Positions 50,830-62,119 of a DNA stretch of 64,000 nucleotides are shown piece by piece; within the stretch, counting starts at the first letter, position 1; every line of letters begins with the position of its first letter. The notes under the pieces are model-generated. The model was not told the origin of the DNA. It ran no database searches and was given only the letters and a program-made list of their open reading frames with translations. Source of the stretch: Alcaligenes parafaecalis (lineage in GTDB: Bacteria; Pseudomonadota; Gammaproteobacteria; Burkholderiales; Burkholderiaceae_B); NCBI RefSeq assembly GCF_026344135.1, contig NZ_JAPKNA010000002.1, positions 248,001 through 312,000 on the forward strand, read 5' to 3'. The position numbers and the translations under genes were made by a program.

Positions 50830-53238
50830 ATGCTGGACACGCAAGCTAGCCCCACCGCCTCGGCGCGTCGGGGTACGACATTGATTGGCCTTAACGCCCT
50901 CGCACTCTCGCTTTTTCTTGCTTTTGGTTTGCACGCTTCTGACGCCCAGGCGCAGGAAGCGCCGGTTGCCATCAGTATTGCCGCCCAGCCCTTGGATGCG
51001 GCGCTGGAAAAACTGGGCGCGCAGGCCGGTTTGCAGATTTTCTATCTGCCCGATGCGGTTAAAGGGCTGAATGCGCCCTCTGTTTCCGGAAGTTTGACGG
51101 CCGATCAGGCCTTGAGCCGCTTGCTGGCCGGTACGGGCCTGGAGTTTCGGCGCAATGGCAACAATGTCTCTGTGACGCGCCCTGTACAAGGCGAGGCCAC
51201 GCAGTTGGCTCCGGTGCGCGTGGTCGGGCGGGATCTGTCTACCGAAGGCTCAGGCTCCTATACGACGCAGGCAACAACGGCCGCAACAGGTCTGCGTTTG
51301 TCGCCACGGGAGACGCCTCAATCGGTCAGTGTGGTGACACGTCAGCAGATGGAAGACATGAATCTGACCACGCTGGGCGACACCTTTCGCACCGTAACGG
51401 GGGTCACTGCCTCCACCTCTGATATCGATCGTACCGACATCCATTCGCGCGGTTTTTATATCGACAATTATCAGTACGATGGGGTGTCCATTGCCACGCA
51501 GAATGACTTCTTTGGCACTTCCAACTTCGATCCTATTCTGTACGACCGTATCGAGATTGTGCGTGGCGCTACCGGTTTGATGACAGGTGCGGGCAACCCC
51601 GGTGCGTCGGTCAACATGGTGCGCAAACGCGCCAGCAGTGATGTATTCACCGGCACGGCCTCGGTAGGCATAGGCTCCTGGGACCACCATCGGGGCGCGA
51701 TTGATCTGTCCACGCCCTTGAACAAGGACGGCACCGTACGCGCACGAGTGGCCGGGATGATGGAGGAGCGTGACTCCTATATCGACCGCTACCACACCCG
51801 CAATCGTGCCTGGCTGGCCACGGCAGAAGCGGATGTGACACCGGACACAACGGTGCGCGTGGGGGTAGAGCATCAGGCTAAACGTCCAACTGGTGTCACC
51901 TGGGGTGGCTTGCCAACCTTGGATAACCAGGGGAACGACCTGGATTGGCGTCGTTCTTTCAGCATTGGTGCGGACTGGACCCGCTGGGACACGACCAGCA
52001 ATACCTTTTATGCCGGTGTTGATCATCGTTTCTCTAATGGCTGGTCCTTGGAGGCCAATGTCAGCCGTCTGGAAAGCAAGTACGACTCCAAGCTGATTTA
52101 TCTGATGGGCCATCCCGATCCTGTCACTGGGCTAGGCATGAGCTCCTTGCTGAACCGCTCGCATCAGGAGTTTGACCAGAACAGTGCGTCCCTGGAATTG
52201 AGCGGGCCATTCGCCGCTTTTGGTCAGGAACACGAAGCGTTTGTGGGCCTGATGGGCAGCAAGGCCAACTATCGCTATGGCAATCACGCGCCACAGGGCA
52301 ATACCCCGGTGGGCAATGTGTTCGAGTGGAATGGTTCTTACCCGGAGCCGGTGTGGGGCAATTTCCAACTGCTGGGCGAGCAGGAAACGCGCCAGAATGC
52401 GGTCTATGGTGCCTTGCGCTTGTCGCTTGGCGACTCCCTGAAGTTGATTGTGGGTGGCCGTCAAACCAACTGGAAACGTGAGACTGGCGATGACACCATG
52501 ACTCACCATGTCTTTACGCCGTATGCGGGCCTGCTGTACGACTTCAACGAGAACTACACCGCCTATGCCAGCTACACGGATATCTTCCAGCCACAGACCT
52601 ATCGTGACGCCAGTGGTGGCTATCTGGACCCGGTGCAGGGCAAGAGCTACGAACTGGGCCTGAAAGCCGAGCACTTTGGCGGCAAGCTCAACACCTCGGT
52701 AGCCGTGTTTCGGATCGAACAAGACAATGTGGCCCAGAAAGATGGTGACCTGACTGTTCCCGGCTCTAGCGATTTTGCTTATCGGGGTGCCAAGGGCGTA
52801 ACCAGCGAAGGGTTCGAGCTGCAGGCTTCGGGTGAAATTCAGCCAGGCTGGCAGGTGTCTGCGGGCTTTGCTCGTAACCTGGTGCGCAATGCGGAAGGTG
52901 GCCCATTTAAAACTTCCGAACCTCAAAACATGGCGAATCTCCAGACCTCTTATGTGGTGCCGGGCACCGAGGGGAAACTGACGGTGGGCGGCGGCTTGCA
53001 ATGGCGTAGCCATGTTTACGTGGACAGGGTTGTCGCGCCGAACGTAAAGGCCAGACGTGCGCAAGGCTCCATCCTGCTGGCGAACATGATGGCGAATTAC
53101 CGCTTCTCGTCCAGCCTGTCAGCCCAGTTGAACGTCAACAATCTGTTCGACAAGAAGTATGTGGATCTGACGGAGGATTCGCAGGGCTTTTATGGCGCAC
53201 CACAAAAGATCATGCTGACGATGAAATATCAGTTTTAA
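50830..53238 (+). CDS. FecA/FpvA-type TonB-dependent siderophore receptor with signalling domain
   Basis: 802 residues from the ATG at 50830. A signal peptide ends near SDAQAQEA. The N-terminal STN signalling domain spans residues about 45-110 (ISIAAQPLDAALEKLGAQAGLQIFYL to SVTRP). The plug has TPQSVSVVTRQQMEDM, YDGVSIATQNDFFGTSNFD and RIEIVRGATGLMTGAGNPGASVNMVRK. The barrel ends IMLTMKYQF. This architecture is that of trans-signalling receptors for hydroxamate or pyoverdine-like siderophores. The ligand is unknown. Confidence 0.93.
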   Translation: MLDTQASPTASARRGTTLIGLNALALSLFLAFGLHASDAQAQEAPVAISIAAQPLDAALEKLGAQAGLQIFYLPDAVKGLNAPSVSGSLTADQALSRLLAGTGLEFRRNGNNVSVTRPVQGEATQLAPVRVVGRDLSTEGSGSYTTQATTAATGLRLSPRETPQSVSVVTRQQMEDMNLTTLGDTFRTVTGVTASTSDIDRTDIHSRGFYIDNYQYDGVSIATQNDFFGTSNFDPILYDRIEIVRGATGLMTGAGNPGASVNMVRKRASSDVFTGTASVGIGSWDHHRGAIDLSTPLNKDGTVRARVAGMMEERDSYIDRYHTRNRAWLATAEADVTPDTTVRVGVEHQAKRPTGVTWGGLPTLDNQGNDLDWRRSFSIGADWTRWDTTSNTFYAGVDHRFSNGWSLEANVSRLESKYDSKLIYLMGHPDPVTGLGMSSLLNRSHQEFDQNSASLELSGPFAAFGQEHEAFVGLMGSKANYRYGNHAPQGNTPVGNVFEWNGSYPEPVWGNFQLLGEQETRQNAVYGALRLSLGDSLKLIVGGRQTNWKRETGDDTMTHHVFTPYAGLLYDFNENYTAYASYTDIFQPQTYRDASGGYLDPVQGKSYELGLKAEHFGGKLNTSVAVFRIEQDNVAQKDGDLTVPGSSDFAYRGAKGVTSEGFELQASGEIQPGWQVSAGFARNLVRNAEGGPFKTSEPQNMANLQTSYVVPGTEGKLTVGGGLQWRSHVYVDRVVAPNVKARRAQGSILLANMMANYRFSSSLSAQLNVNNLFDKKYVDLTEDSQGFYGAPQKIMLTMKYQF

Positions 53239-53243
53239 GCAAA

Positions 53244-53280
53244 AAGCCCCGAGTCCGGCGTTGTGCCGGACTCGGGGCTT
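53244..53280 (+). terminator. Perfect 16-bp-stem terminator after the FecA-type receptor
   Basis: AAGCCCCGAGTCCGGC at 53244-53259 is the exact reverse complement of 53265-53280, with a 5-nt loop. It starts 6 nt after the stop codon. On the plus strand it ends CTT followed by GGAAATCG, so the T run is weak; on the minus strand it ends in GCTTTTTGC, which favours leftward termination of the methyltransferase gene as well. Confidence 0.8.
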
Positions 53281-53357
53281 GGAAATCGTCTAAGCCTGGA
53301 CGATCAAACGCGGGAAATGGAGGTAGCAAGAAGAGTGCTAACAAGCGCCTGCAAGAT

Positions 53358-54113
53358 TCAGGCGGCTTCTTCTACAGACAGCAGTTCTTCATGGTCAAAA
53401 TACAGCGTGGTCCAAATCTGAGGGGCCGACGGGTTCGCCTGTGTACTGATTTCCAGACAGTCGCCTGACAAGTGCAAATTATCCAGCACACCCGGTTCGC
53501 TATTGATCCAGACCTTGCCGCTGACTTCCTGATAACGCTGTTTCAGTTGCAAGCGGTAGTCTGTCCCATCCAGCCCCTCCCACTCCCATTCGCCCGCGAC
53601 CTGTGCAGGCACAATCCATTTGTAGATCTTGATGCCGCCTACTTGCAGGATTTCGTCGGCCTGCCAGTCGCCCATATCAAAGGCGTGCGACACAATACGC
53701 GCACCGGGCCGCAGCTCTTGCAGCAAGCGGGGGCGCAGGATGGCGTTGATGGTGTCCATCAAATACAGCGTCACGATCGTGGCCTGGCTGAAGTCTGCGG
53801 TAAACAGATCCTCTTCCACAAAGTCCACCAGATACTCCACGCCAGCGTGGCCTGCTTGCTCCATGGCATCGGCAACGCGTAGCGGGTCCAGTTCAACCCC
53901 GATGCTGGTGCAGCGATATTTTTTGGCGGCAGCAATAACAATGCGGCCATCGCCGCAGCCCAGGTCATACAGCACGTCTTTGCGGCCGGTTCCGGCCAGT
54001 TGCAGCATGGTGTCGATGACGCGGTCATCACTGGGGACAAAGGGTACGTCCAAGAAGATGTCTGGTTCCACGATGGAATGGTCGTTGAGGTCGTTAATCA
54101 GGTCTTTGAACAA
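53358..54113 (-). CDS. Class I SAM-dependent methyltransferase
   Basis: 251 residues. It begins LINDLNDHSIVEPDIFLDVPFVPSDDRVIDTML. The SAM motif I is VLYDLGCGDGRIVIAAAKK and acidic motif II is IGVELDPLRVADAM. Motif III/post-I is in ATIVTLYLMDTINAILRPRLLQEL. The C-terminal 80 residues form a beta-rich domain (IKIYKWIVPAQVAGEWEWEGLDGTDY). The family resembles bacterial DOT1-like/protein methyltransferases; the substrate is not known. It is divergent from a second methyltransferase gene across 101 bp. Confidence 0.82.
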   Translation of the reverse strand: MFKDLINDLNDHSIVEPDIFLDVPFVPSDDRVIDTMLQLAGTGRKDVLYDLGCGDGRIVIAAAKKYRCTSIGVELDPLRVADAMEQAGHAGVEYLVDFVEEDLFTADFSQATIVTLYLMDTINAILRPRLLQELRPGARIVSHAFDMGDWQADEILQVGGIKIYKWIVPAQVAGEWEWEGLDGTDYRLQLKQRYQEVSGKVWINSEPGVLDNLHLSGDCLEISTQANPSAPQIWTTLYFDHEELLSVEEAA

Positions 54114-54214
54114 TAGCAGTCCTTATAGGGGGTTGAAGTCGAAGTTCGTCTAATTTTTGCCATTTATAGTTTAAACCACGGCAAAATAGGCCTAAATTCG
54201 CTTTTTGTGTCGAT

Positions 54215-54976
54215 ATGGCCGATCATCGATCTATGTCAGACTTACATGGCTCTACCTCACCCACGTCCGCCAAGCTCAAAACGCGTCTTCAGCATATACG
54301 AATCTCGCCCAGAGAATCGTTACGGATTCGTGCCTTGGCCGACCACATGCAGTACGCGGACCCCTTGGGGCATGCTCAGGCCTTGGGCATAGGTCCCGCC
54401 GTCTGGCCCTTGTTTGGTTTGGTGTGGCCGTCCAGCATACAGTTGGCCCGCAAGCTGAAAAATCGTCCTGTCCGGCCTGATGAAACCATTCTGGAGCTGG
54501 GCTGCGGCTTGGGTTTGACCAGCTTGCTCATGCACAAGCGTGGGGCTCAGATTCACGCCAGCGATTGCCACCCTCTGGTGCCGCATTTTTTGAAGTTGAA
54601 TCAGGCCTTGAATGGTTTGGCCGATTTGCCCTATGTCCATGCGCAGTGGGGCGAGCAATCCTGCCCTGATTTGCTCGCTTCCCTGGGGCTACAGCCTGCC
54701 CGGCAGCGCTACGACCTGATTGTGGGCAGTGATCTGCTTTATGAAGGCAATACCCCCGCCCAGTTGGCGGAACTGGTGAACCAGCGCGCCAAAGAGCAGG
54801 CCGAAGTCTGGGTGGTGGACCCGGATCGTGGACACCGCAATAAATTCACTCAGGAAATGGAACGCTACGGCTTTGAGCTGGTGCGGCAAGTCTGTTTGCG
54901 CGACCGGCCTATCTTGATGCCCGAAGGCAAGGAATTGTCCTACAAGGGACGCTGCTTGCAGTATCAACGCAGCTAA
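54215..54976 (+). CDS. METTL21/lysine-methyltransferase-like SAM methyltransferase
   Basis: 253 residues from the ATG at 54215; a second ATG at 54233 is possible. The SAM motif is ILELGCGLGLTSLLMHKRG with DCHPLVPHFL, and YDLIVGSDLLYEGNTPAQL is the D-L-L-Y motif typical of METTL21-type protein lysine methyltransferases. HAQALGIGPAVWPLFGLVWPSSIQLAR matches the family's upstream segment. The target is unknown. The gene is followed after 7 nt by a convergent small secreted protein gene. Confidence 0.82.
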   Translation: MADHRSMSDLHGSTSPTSAKLKTRLQHIRISPRESLRIRALADHMQYADPLGHAQALGIGPAVWPLFGLVWPSSIQLARKLKNRPVRPDETILELGCGLGLTSLLMHKRGAQIHASDCHPLVPHFLKLNQALNGLADLPYVHAQWGEQSCPDLLASLGLQPARQRYDLIVGSDLLYEGNTPAQLAELVNQRAKEQAEVWVVDPDRGHRNKFTQEMERYGFELVRQVCLRDRPILMPEGKELSYKGRCLQYQRS

Positions 54977-54983
54977 ATTTGCT

Positions 54984-55355
54984 TCAAGGATTAGGCGGCG
55001 CGAACGGCGAGGGGGTGGTCGGCCTGGGTGGTCGTTGTGGATAAGCCGACGTCCCGAAATTCGACCCCATGCGATTGCTGGTGGTCGCCGGGCTCACCAA
55101 GCCCATCGCATTCGGGCCTTTTTGGATGATCGCTTCCGATCCCATACCTGGCGTGCTGGGCCCCGGCCCTGCTTTGGGCTGCATCTGCTGGCTCAAGCAA
55201 TCGTAAGACAGCGCCGCCTGCCCATCCACCACCACACTGACGCAGCCCGGCGATGTCTCGCCCTGCGGCTTCCTGGCCGCTTCTGCTTGCGTGCTCTCCT
55301 GGGCAGAGCTGCTTGCCCGGGCCAAAAACAATAATAAAAAAAGTACGGGGCGCAT
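54984..55355 (-). CDS. Small secreted proline-rich protein next to the FHA-like gene
   Basis: 123 residues from the ATG at 55355; the frame is open upstream but without coding character. The signal peptide is MRPVLFLLLFLARASSSAQ. It has a two-cysteine segment (PGCVSVVVDGQAALSYDCLSQQM) and a Pro/Thr/Ser-rich tail (PQRPPRPTTPSPFAPPNP). I do not recognise a named family. It is divergent from the filamentous-haemagglutinin-like frame and may be functionally linked to it, but this is positional only. Confidence 0.6.
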   Translation of the reverse strand: MRPVLFLLLFLARASSSAQESTQAEAARKPQGETSPGCVSVVVDGQAALSYDCLSQQMQPKAGPGPSTPGMGSEAIIQKGPNAMGLVSPATTSNRMGSNFGTSAYPQRPPRPTTPSPFAPPNP

Positions 55356-55494
55356 GGGGCAGTACCACTCAATAAATGCGAAACCAGAAACGGGTTCGGA
55401 GTCCCCACACCCTAGCGCAAGCCGCCTTTCTGATGCGTGAAGTTTTTGTGACAGGCGCAGCGCATCGCGTTCCGCCCATGGTCCCCAACAAGCA

Positions 55495-58400
55495 TTGCTA
55501 TTAGGCACTCCAGCCATTTATGGCTACGGTGATGCGAACACTCAGGCACGTATCGAGACCGGTATCCTGGTCTGGAACGGCGCCACGACGCCAGCAGGCA
55601 ACATCATTGCGGGCGGTGCAGGCACGGGCAACGGCCGTCTGCTCATTGATGCCAAGCAGATCGAGTTTGGCTATGGCCCACGCAGCCAGCCGGATACCGT
55701 TGGCACGCATGACCGTCTGGCCCTGGGCTTTGGCACGGTGAACTTCAATGCCAGCGAACGTATCACGGCCAATCACAAAGGTTCTTTGTCGGTCTATCAC
55801 AGCCGTGGTGCCTGGGATGAAAGCGCCAAGGATTGGACCTACTACGGTGGAGACGTGAATTTCAGCACGCCTGTGTTTACGGGGCAGGCAGGGTCGGTCA
55901 ACCATATTCGCGCCGGTGGCAGCATTAACGCCGTCCGACCTGAGGGTGCGAATTATATGCAACCCGATGTAGCGACCGCCGCCCAATCGCTGGGTGCGGA
56001 GTTGAAGCTGGATGCAGGTAGCTATCTGAATTTTGATAGTGCAGTTTTGCTGCCTAGCGGCAAGTTGACCCTGACCGCCCAAGGCGATGTGAGTTTGCGT
56101 GACGGTGCGCAGATTGATATGGCAGGCCGCCCCATCCGCTTTTTTGATGTCAGCAAATACAGTTGGGGTGGGGATGTCATCCTGAATAGCCGTGGGGGCA
56201 ATGTCATTCAGGATGCCGCTTCCCTGATTGATCTGTCCGCCCAGCAAAACCGCGCCGGTAAATTGACGGCGTTGGCGATGGACGGTCTGCTGGATTTGCG
56301 TGGCCGCATCAGCGGTGCCGCCAGTGGGCATTACGATGCCGGTGGCACGCTGGTGCCGTTTGGCGCGGGCTTTATCGAGGCACGCGCACAGCAGATTGCC
56401 GATTTTGCCGGTTTGAATACTCGCTTGAACGAAGGCTCGGTCTGGGGTGGCCGCAGCTTCCAGTTGCGTCAGGGTGATCTGACCATTGGCGACGAGCTCA
56501 AAGCCCGTGAAATCAACGTGTCCGTGGACAATGGCAGCCTGACCGTGGTGGGCAAGGTGGATGCCAGCGGCGAGCAGGCAGGCAGTATTCGTCTGGCTGC
56601 CAAGCGCGGCCTCACACTGGCCGATACCACTGTTCTGGATGCCAGCGCCAGTGTTCTGCGTCGTGATAGTTACGGACAGGTCATTGAAGCACCTAACCGC
56701 GCAGTCATTGAGCTTGATTCGGGTCTGGGACGATTGCTTCTGGCCGACGGCATGCGCATGAATCTGAGCGTGGCTGGAACGGACGCACGTTATGGCACCG
56801 TGGCTTTGAATGCCCCACGTCTGGGGGGCGCAACGGGTAATGATGTGGATATTGATGCCCGTGGCGCGCTCAATATCAGCGGCGTCAAGTCCATCGCCGT
56901 CAATGCCTTCTACCAATACGACGATGCCGAGCCAGGCACCGATTTGACCGTGGATGGCCGCAGTTATCAGCGCATCGATCAGGACTATCTGAAGAAGAAA
57001 CACCAGGATAGCGAAACCTTCATCAACAAGGCCCTGGCCAATCAGGCTCTGATGCAAGGCAAGCTGGCCGGGCTGCGTGCCTATGGCGATGAATTCCACC
57101 TGCGCCCTGGCGTAGAAATTGTCAGCAACGCTGCCATCAACCCGGATGGTGATTTGCATGTGGATGGTGATATTGATCTGTCCGGTTTCCGCTACGCTAG
57201 CGTGAACCCGCATAGCCAAAAAAGCTCGCTCTATGGCTCGGGAGAAGCAGGGGCGCTAGTCTTGCGCGCCGCTGGCGACCTGGCGATCTTCGGTAGCGTG
57301 ACAGATGGCTTTGATACCTCCGTGTTGGGTGTTACTGCGGATGATCAGAGCTGGGTGCTGCCCGCAGGCCGCATGCCTTTTGGTGGTGACTTGATCATCC
57401 CTCGCGGTGGCATGGTGACCCTGGATACAGGCACTCAATTTGCAGCGGGTCGTACCTTGAATTACGACGTGCCGGTAGGCGCGATGACCCTGCCGCGTGA
57501 CACGCTGATTCCTGGTCTGGTGAGCCTGGCTCAGAGCTTGTCTCTGCCTGCAGGTACGGTCTTGTCTGCCGCCGTGCTGGATGCTTCAGGCCAAGTGATT
57601 TATGCCGCCGGTACCGTTCTGAAAGAGCCTGTTGTCTTGCAGGCCAATATGCAGTTGTCGGCAGGCTTCCGTCTGCCAGAAGACGCTCAAATTGCGGCGA
57701 CCTGGTGGCCCAAAGGGGTGCCTTTGCCCGTGGCCATGAAGCTGACTCAGCCCGTGAATCTGAGCAAGGGCGCTCTGGTTCCTTCAGAAACCGATGTGAT
57801 TCTGCCAGGTGGTGTGGCGATGGTGGATCTGCGCTCGCGAGGTACAGATGACATGCAAGGTCGCATGCTGGCACTGGCCCCGATGCTGGCAGCGGGTTCA
57901 CAGTCCTGGGATATTCGACTGGTGGCCGGGGCGGATACGGCTGCCGCCGATAATCGCCTGACTGCCGTGGGTAGCAATAATCGTCTGATGCTGGCCGATA
58001 CGCATTTTGGTCTGGGGGTTAAAACCGTTCTGGTGCCAGGCACAGGTTCGCCTGCCACCTACGAGTACCGTTGGGGCGACCTTAGCCAGTTTGAGGAGCT
58101 GGTCAATCTGATGTTTGGCGAATATTTGTTGAGTTTTGTGCCAACACCAGGGGCCATCATTACCCAGGCCGAGGTGGACGAGCTGAGCTCCATGGGTTTC
58201 ATCGGTACTGATCCTATGGGGCTGAATGACTTTGGAATGGGCGACATGGTGGCGTCAAAGGAATTGACACCCGCCACACCGCCCGAGATGGCGGAAGTGA
58301 CGCAGGCCGCCCGCGAGCAACTGTTCAGTGTATTGCGTACGGGTGTGGGTGATCTGGACCTGGTTTCCGGCGGCGATATTGAAATGAATTCGCTGTACGG

Positions 58401-61400
58401 GGTCTATACCGCCGGTACACCGTCGGCGTCCATGGGGGCGGCCTATAACCAGGCGCGTGGCAAGTTGCCCGATGGCACGGTCCTGCGCAAGGAAGGCAAG
58501 CGTTTTGAGTCCTTGGTCAATGGTGGGGCGGACAGCCTGTATCGGGCCTGGTATCCCGAAAACGGCGGCAATTTGTTATTGCGAGCTCAGGGCAGCGTGA
58601 AAGGGGATCTGGTCGGTAATAACAGTGGTCGGAACGACCTGGGATATACCTTCCACAATACTCGTCAACAGATTGCCTCTACCGCGGTGGGCAGTTGGCT
58701 GTGGCGTCAGGGCACCGGCACTGCCGTGTCCGGCAGCGAGGGTGTTCCCAGCGCCTGGTGGGTCAACTTCGGTACGTATGTGGCTGGGGCGGCAGACGGT
58801 AACTACAGTGAGTACGACACCTGGTTGTTTGCCAATGATCCTTTCCTGACCGGTTTTACTGGCGTAGGCACGCTGGGCGGCGGTAATTTGACTGTGGAAG
58901 CCGGGGCTGATGCAGGCATGCTTGATCCGCGTGGTATTCGCAGCACGTGGAATCAGCAGTCGCACACACCGCGCAGTCAGGGCTTGCATTTGGTGGTTGG
59001 CAGCACTGGCCGTGTCACACCGGGTGGTGAACTGGTGCAGACGGGTGGCGGTGATTTGATCCTGCGTCTGGGAGGAGCCTTGAATCCGAATCCCGAGGTA
59101 CGCCTGAACGAGCATGATCTGAACAGTACGTTTGTGAACTTGCGTGGCGCAACAGCCCTGGATGCCGGGGCGATTGGCGGGATCAAGCAAAGCTTTGGTG
59201 GCGCGGATCAAATGGATACGCGTCCCGCTAATCTCTACACCGCCGGGGGCGGGGCGGCGACGGGTGGCCCCATTCTGATCCTGGGTGACTCTGCGGTGCG
59301 CATGCAAACCCGTGGCGATCTGGTACTGGGCAGCGTGGCGGACCCAGGGCGTACGGCTTTGCTGCATTCCACGCCGTTTTCGGTGGATGGCCAACATTAC
59401 GATGGCAATGGCTGGTCCTGGTTCTCCTTGTGGACACCGGCGACTGGGGTGGATCTGTTCAGTGCTGGGGGCAACTTGACGCCCACTACGGCGTGGGACG
59501 AGCGTATTGCGTATGAAGATACGCGTTGGGGCGATCTGAATCGTAACCAGTCCCATAACGCGGATGGCCATTTCTACCCATCTATCCTGCGAGCAACAGC
59601 AGCTAACGGCAATATTGCTTATGGCGCCAGTGCCAGTGACGCTTCAGTCTCCGTGGGAAGTGGCGGTTTGCTGCGCTACGGCTTTGGTACGGTTTTGGCT
59701 CCATCGCCCATAGGGGAGCAGTTTGTGAACGCAAGCGGTCGTGGGGAGCTGCAATTTCTGGCCGGTCGCTCCATCCTGGGAGCAGGCTATGTGTTCTCGG
59801 CGTCGACTGCTGATCCTGCTGCCATGCCTAGCCCGATGCGCCCTGGCTTTGTGGGTCTGGTGTCTCAGACCGGTGGGGGAGAGCATGGTTTTAATCCTCG
59901 CATTATTCACAACGTGGATAGTGAGGCGATGCGTCTGAATAACTGGTTTACGGTGAGTACTAATGGAGGGGTCACCTCTCTTTACGGTGGCCGTGCCACC
60001 GCGGGTTCGCTGTTTGTATTCGGTACCCCGGTCAATATCGCGACGGCCGCCAAGCAACGACAGCCCGCCCGTTATTACGCAGTTAATGGTGACATTGTGG
60101 GCTTGCGTGTCGGGCAAGAAGTCTTGCTGGGCTATCCCCCAGGCTCGGCGGGCTCGCGTATGGAAGGCTCGGTTCCGGTCGCGATTCGCGCCGGCCGAGA
60201 TATTACGGATTCCGGCACCCGTTTGGGGCAGAAAGATGCGGTGGCGGGTAGTTGGAGCCCCACGGCTACGACACGTGGCAATCTGATCACCCACGCCTGG
60301 GCAGACGATATTTCCATCGTGGAAGCAGGCCGGGATGTGCGCAATAGCAGCTTCTACATTCAGGGTCCTGGTTTGCTGGACGTATCGGCAGGACGCCATG
60401 TGTATTTGGCCGACAAGGGCGAGATCAAGAGCCTGGGGCCTTTGGCATCCGCCGTGTCAGAGAGTCGAGGCGGTGGTGCCAGCATTTCGGTGTCGGCAGG
60501 GATGGGCGAGGGCGCGCATTGGGACGACTTCGCCGCGCGTTATCTGAACCCCGATAACCAGGCTGATCTGGAGCTGCCTTTTGCCGATCAGCAGGGTAAG
60601 GTGCTGTACGTCTATAACGGTGGCCTGACCTTGTCCCAGTGGCTGCAGCGAGAGTTTGCCTACACAGGTGACGAGGCAGGCGCCCAGAGCTTCCTGGATC
60701 AGAAACAGGCCGAGCTGGATCTGGTGCGTGATCAGGCCCGGGCAGAAGGGCGCACCGCGTCCAGCCGCCCCTTGGCGCGTGAGTACAAGCTGGAGAGCCA
60801 ACTGCATCTGGTCAACTGGCTGACAACACGCTTTGCGGGCGATAACGGCTTGGGTCTGCATTTTGATGCCGCCAGCATGGATGCACGCAGCTTCTTTGAG
60901 GCATTGCCACCCGAGCAGCAGCGCAGTTATCTGCGTAACGTCTACTACGCAGAATTGCGTGCGTCAGGCCGTGAATACAACGATGGGGACAGCAAGCGAG
61001 CAGGCAGCTACTTGCGTGGCCGTGAAGCCATTGCCACCCTGTTCCCGGAGCAGGATGCACAAGGCAAGGCGCTGAGCTATACCGGTGACTTGACCATGTA
61101 CAGCAGCGCGCTCTACTACGACGCCGACTACGTCAATAATACGAGCGGTAAAAACCGACCCACGCCCAAGGTGAATTACCTGACCAAAGCCGAGTGGGAG
61201 GCCTTGGGAATGCCAGGTTATAACGTGTCCTTCTACGATGTGCTGGATGCCGGTATTCATACCAACTTTGGTGGTGACATCAGTATCCTGACGCCCGGTG
61301 GCCGTGCTCTGGTGGGGATTGATGGCGGTTTCAACCCCGGCCCCGGCTCGGGGGTGATTACGCAAGGGGAGGGGGATATCAACTTCTTCTCGCAAAGCGA

Positions 61401-62097
61401 TATTTTGATGGGGCAGAGCCGGGTCTTTACGACCTTTGGTGGCAACATCCTGGCCTGGTCGGCGGCAGGTGATATCAACGCTGGCCGAGGCAGCAAGACA
61501 ACGGTGGTTTACACCCCGCAACGCCGTGTTTATGACTTGTTTGGCAATGTGGCGCTGTCGCCATCCACACCGAATACCGGTGCGGGTATTGCCACGCTGA
61601 ATCCTGTTCCGGAAGTTCCACCAGGCTATATCGATTTGATTGCGCCGCTGGGAACCGTGGATGCGGGCGAGGCCGGGATTCGCGTGTCGGGTGACATCAA
61701 TATCGCCGCCCTGCGTGTGGTCAATGCAGACAATATTCAGGTGCAGGGCGAGTCCAAGGGTATTCCGGTCGTGGCGACGGTCAACACCGGAGCGCTGACT
61801 AACGCCAGCGCGACAGCATCCTCGGCTGCTTCGGCAGCCCAGGACACGGTGAACCGCGCTCGTGCACAGGCTCGTCAGAATCTGCCATCGGTCATTACCG
61901 TGCAGATTCTGGGATTTGGGGACGCAGGGCAGTCAGGGGGCGGGGCCACCTCATCAGGGGCAGGCCCGGCAACATCCAAGATCGATGCCTCTGCGTATCG
62001 CCAAGACAGTACGGTGCAGGTCCTGGGACTGGGCGCCAATCCGCAATCCGCTCTGGATCGATTGACGCCCGAGGAGCGGCGGCGGATGACACTGTAG
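55495..62097 (+). pseudogene. Filamentous-haemagglutinin-like protein lacking its N-terminal secretion domain
   Basis: 2200 codons open from a TTG at 55495; an in-frame stop is at 55438-55440, with no ATG or ribosome site between. The product begins abruptly inside a repeat region (GTPAIYGYGDANTQARIETG). There is no signal peptide and no TPS haemagglutination domain, both essential for two-partner secretion. The body is parallel beta-helix, and the C-terminal part (TTFGGNILAWSAAGDINAGR, NPVPEVPPGYIDLIAPLGTV, VDAGEAGIRVSGDINIAALR) matches the DUF3739 domain of large Burkholderiales/Xanthomonas FHA-like proteins. The 6.6-kb frame is otherwise intact. It is probably a 5'-truncated gene or a silent cassette; an assembly join is also possible. 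Confidence 0.75.
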
Positions 62098-62119
62098 CCT
62101 GAGCCTGGGAGATCTGATC

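Noticed and set aside
55356..55517. Upstream extension of the small secreted protein gene to 55517
   Set aside because: It would bury the signal peptide behind 54 residues of non-secretory sequence and overlap the FHA-like frame.
55501..57219. Long antisense open frame (572 codons) inside the FHA-like gene
   Set aside because: Its translation lacks recognisable motifs and mirrors the sense coding pattern of a GC-rich gene; the sense strand has clear family motifs.
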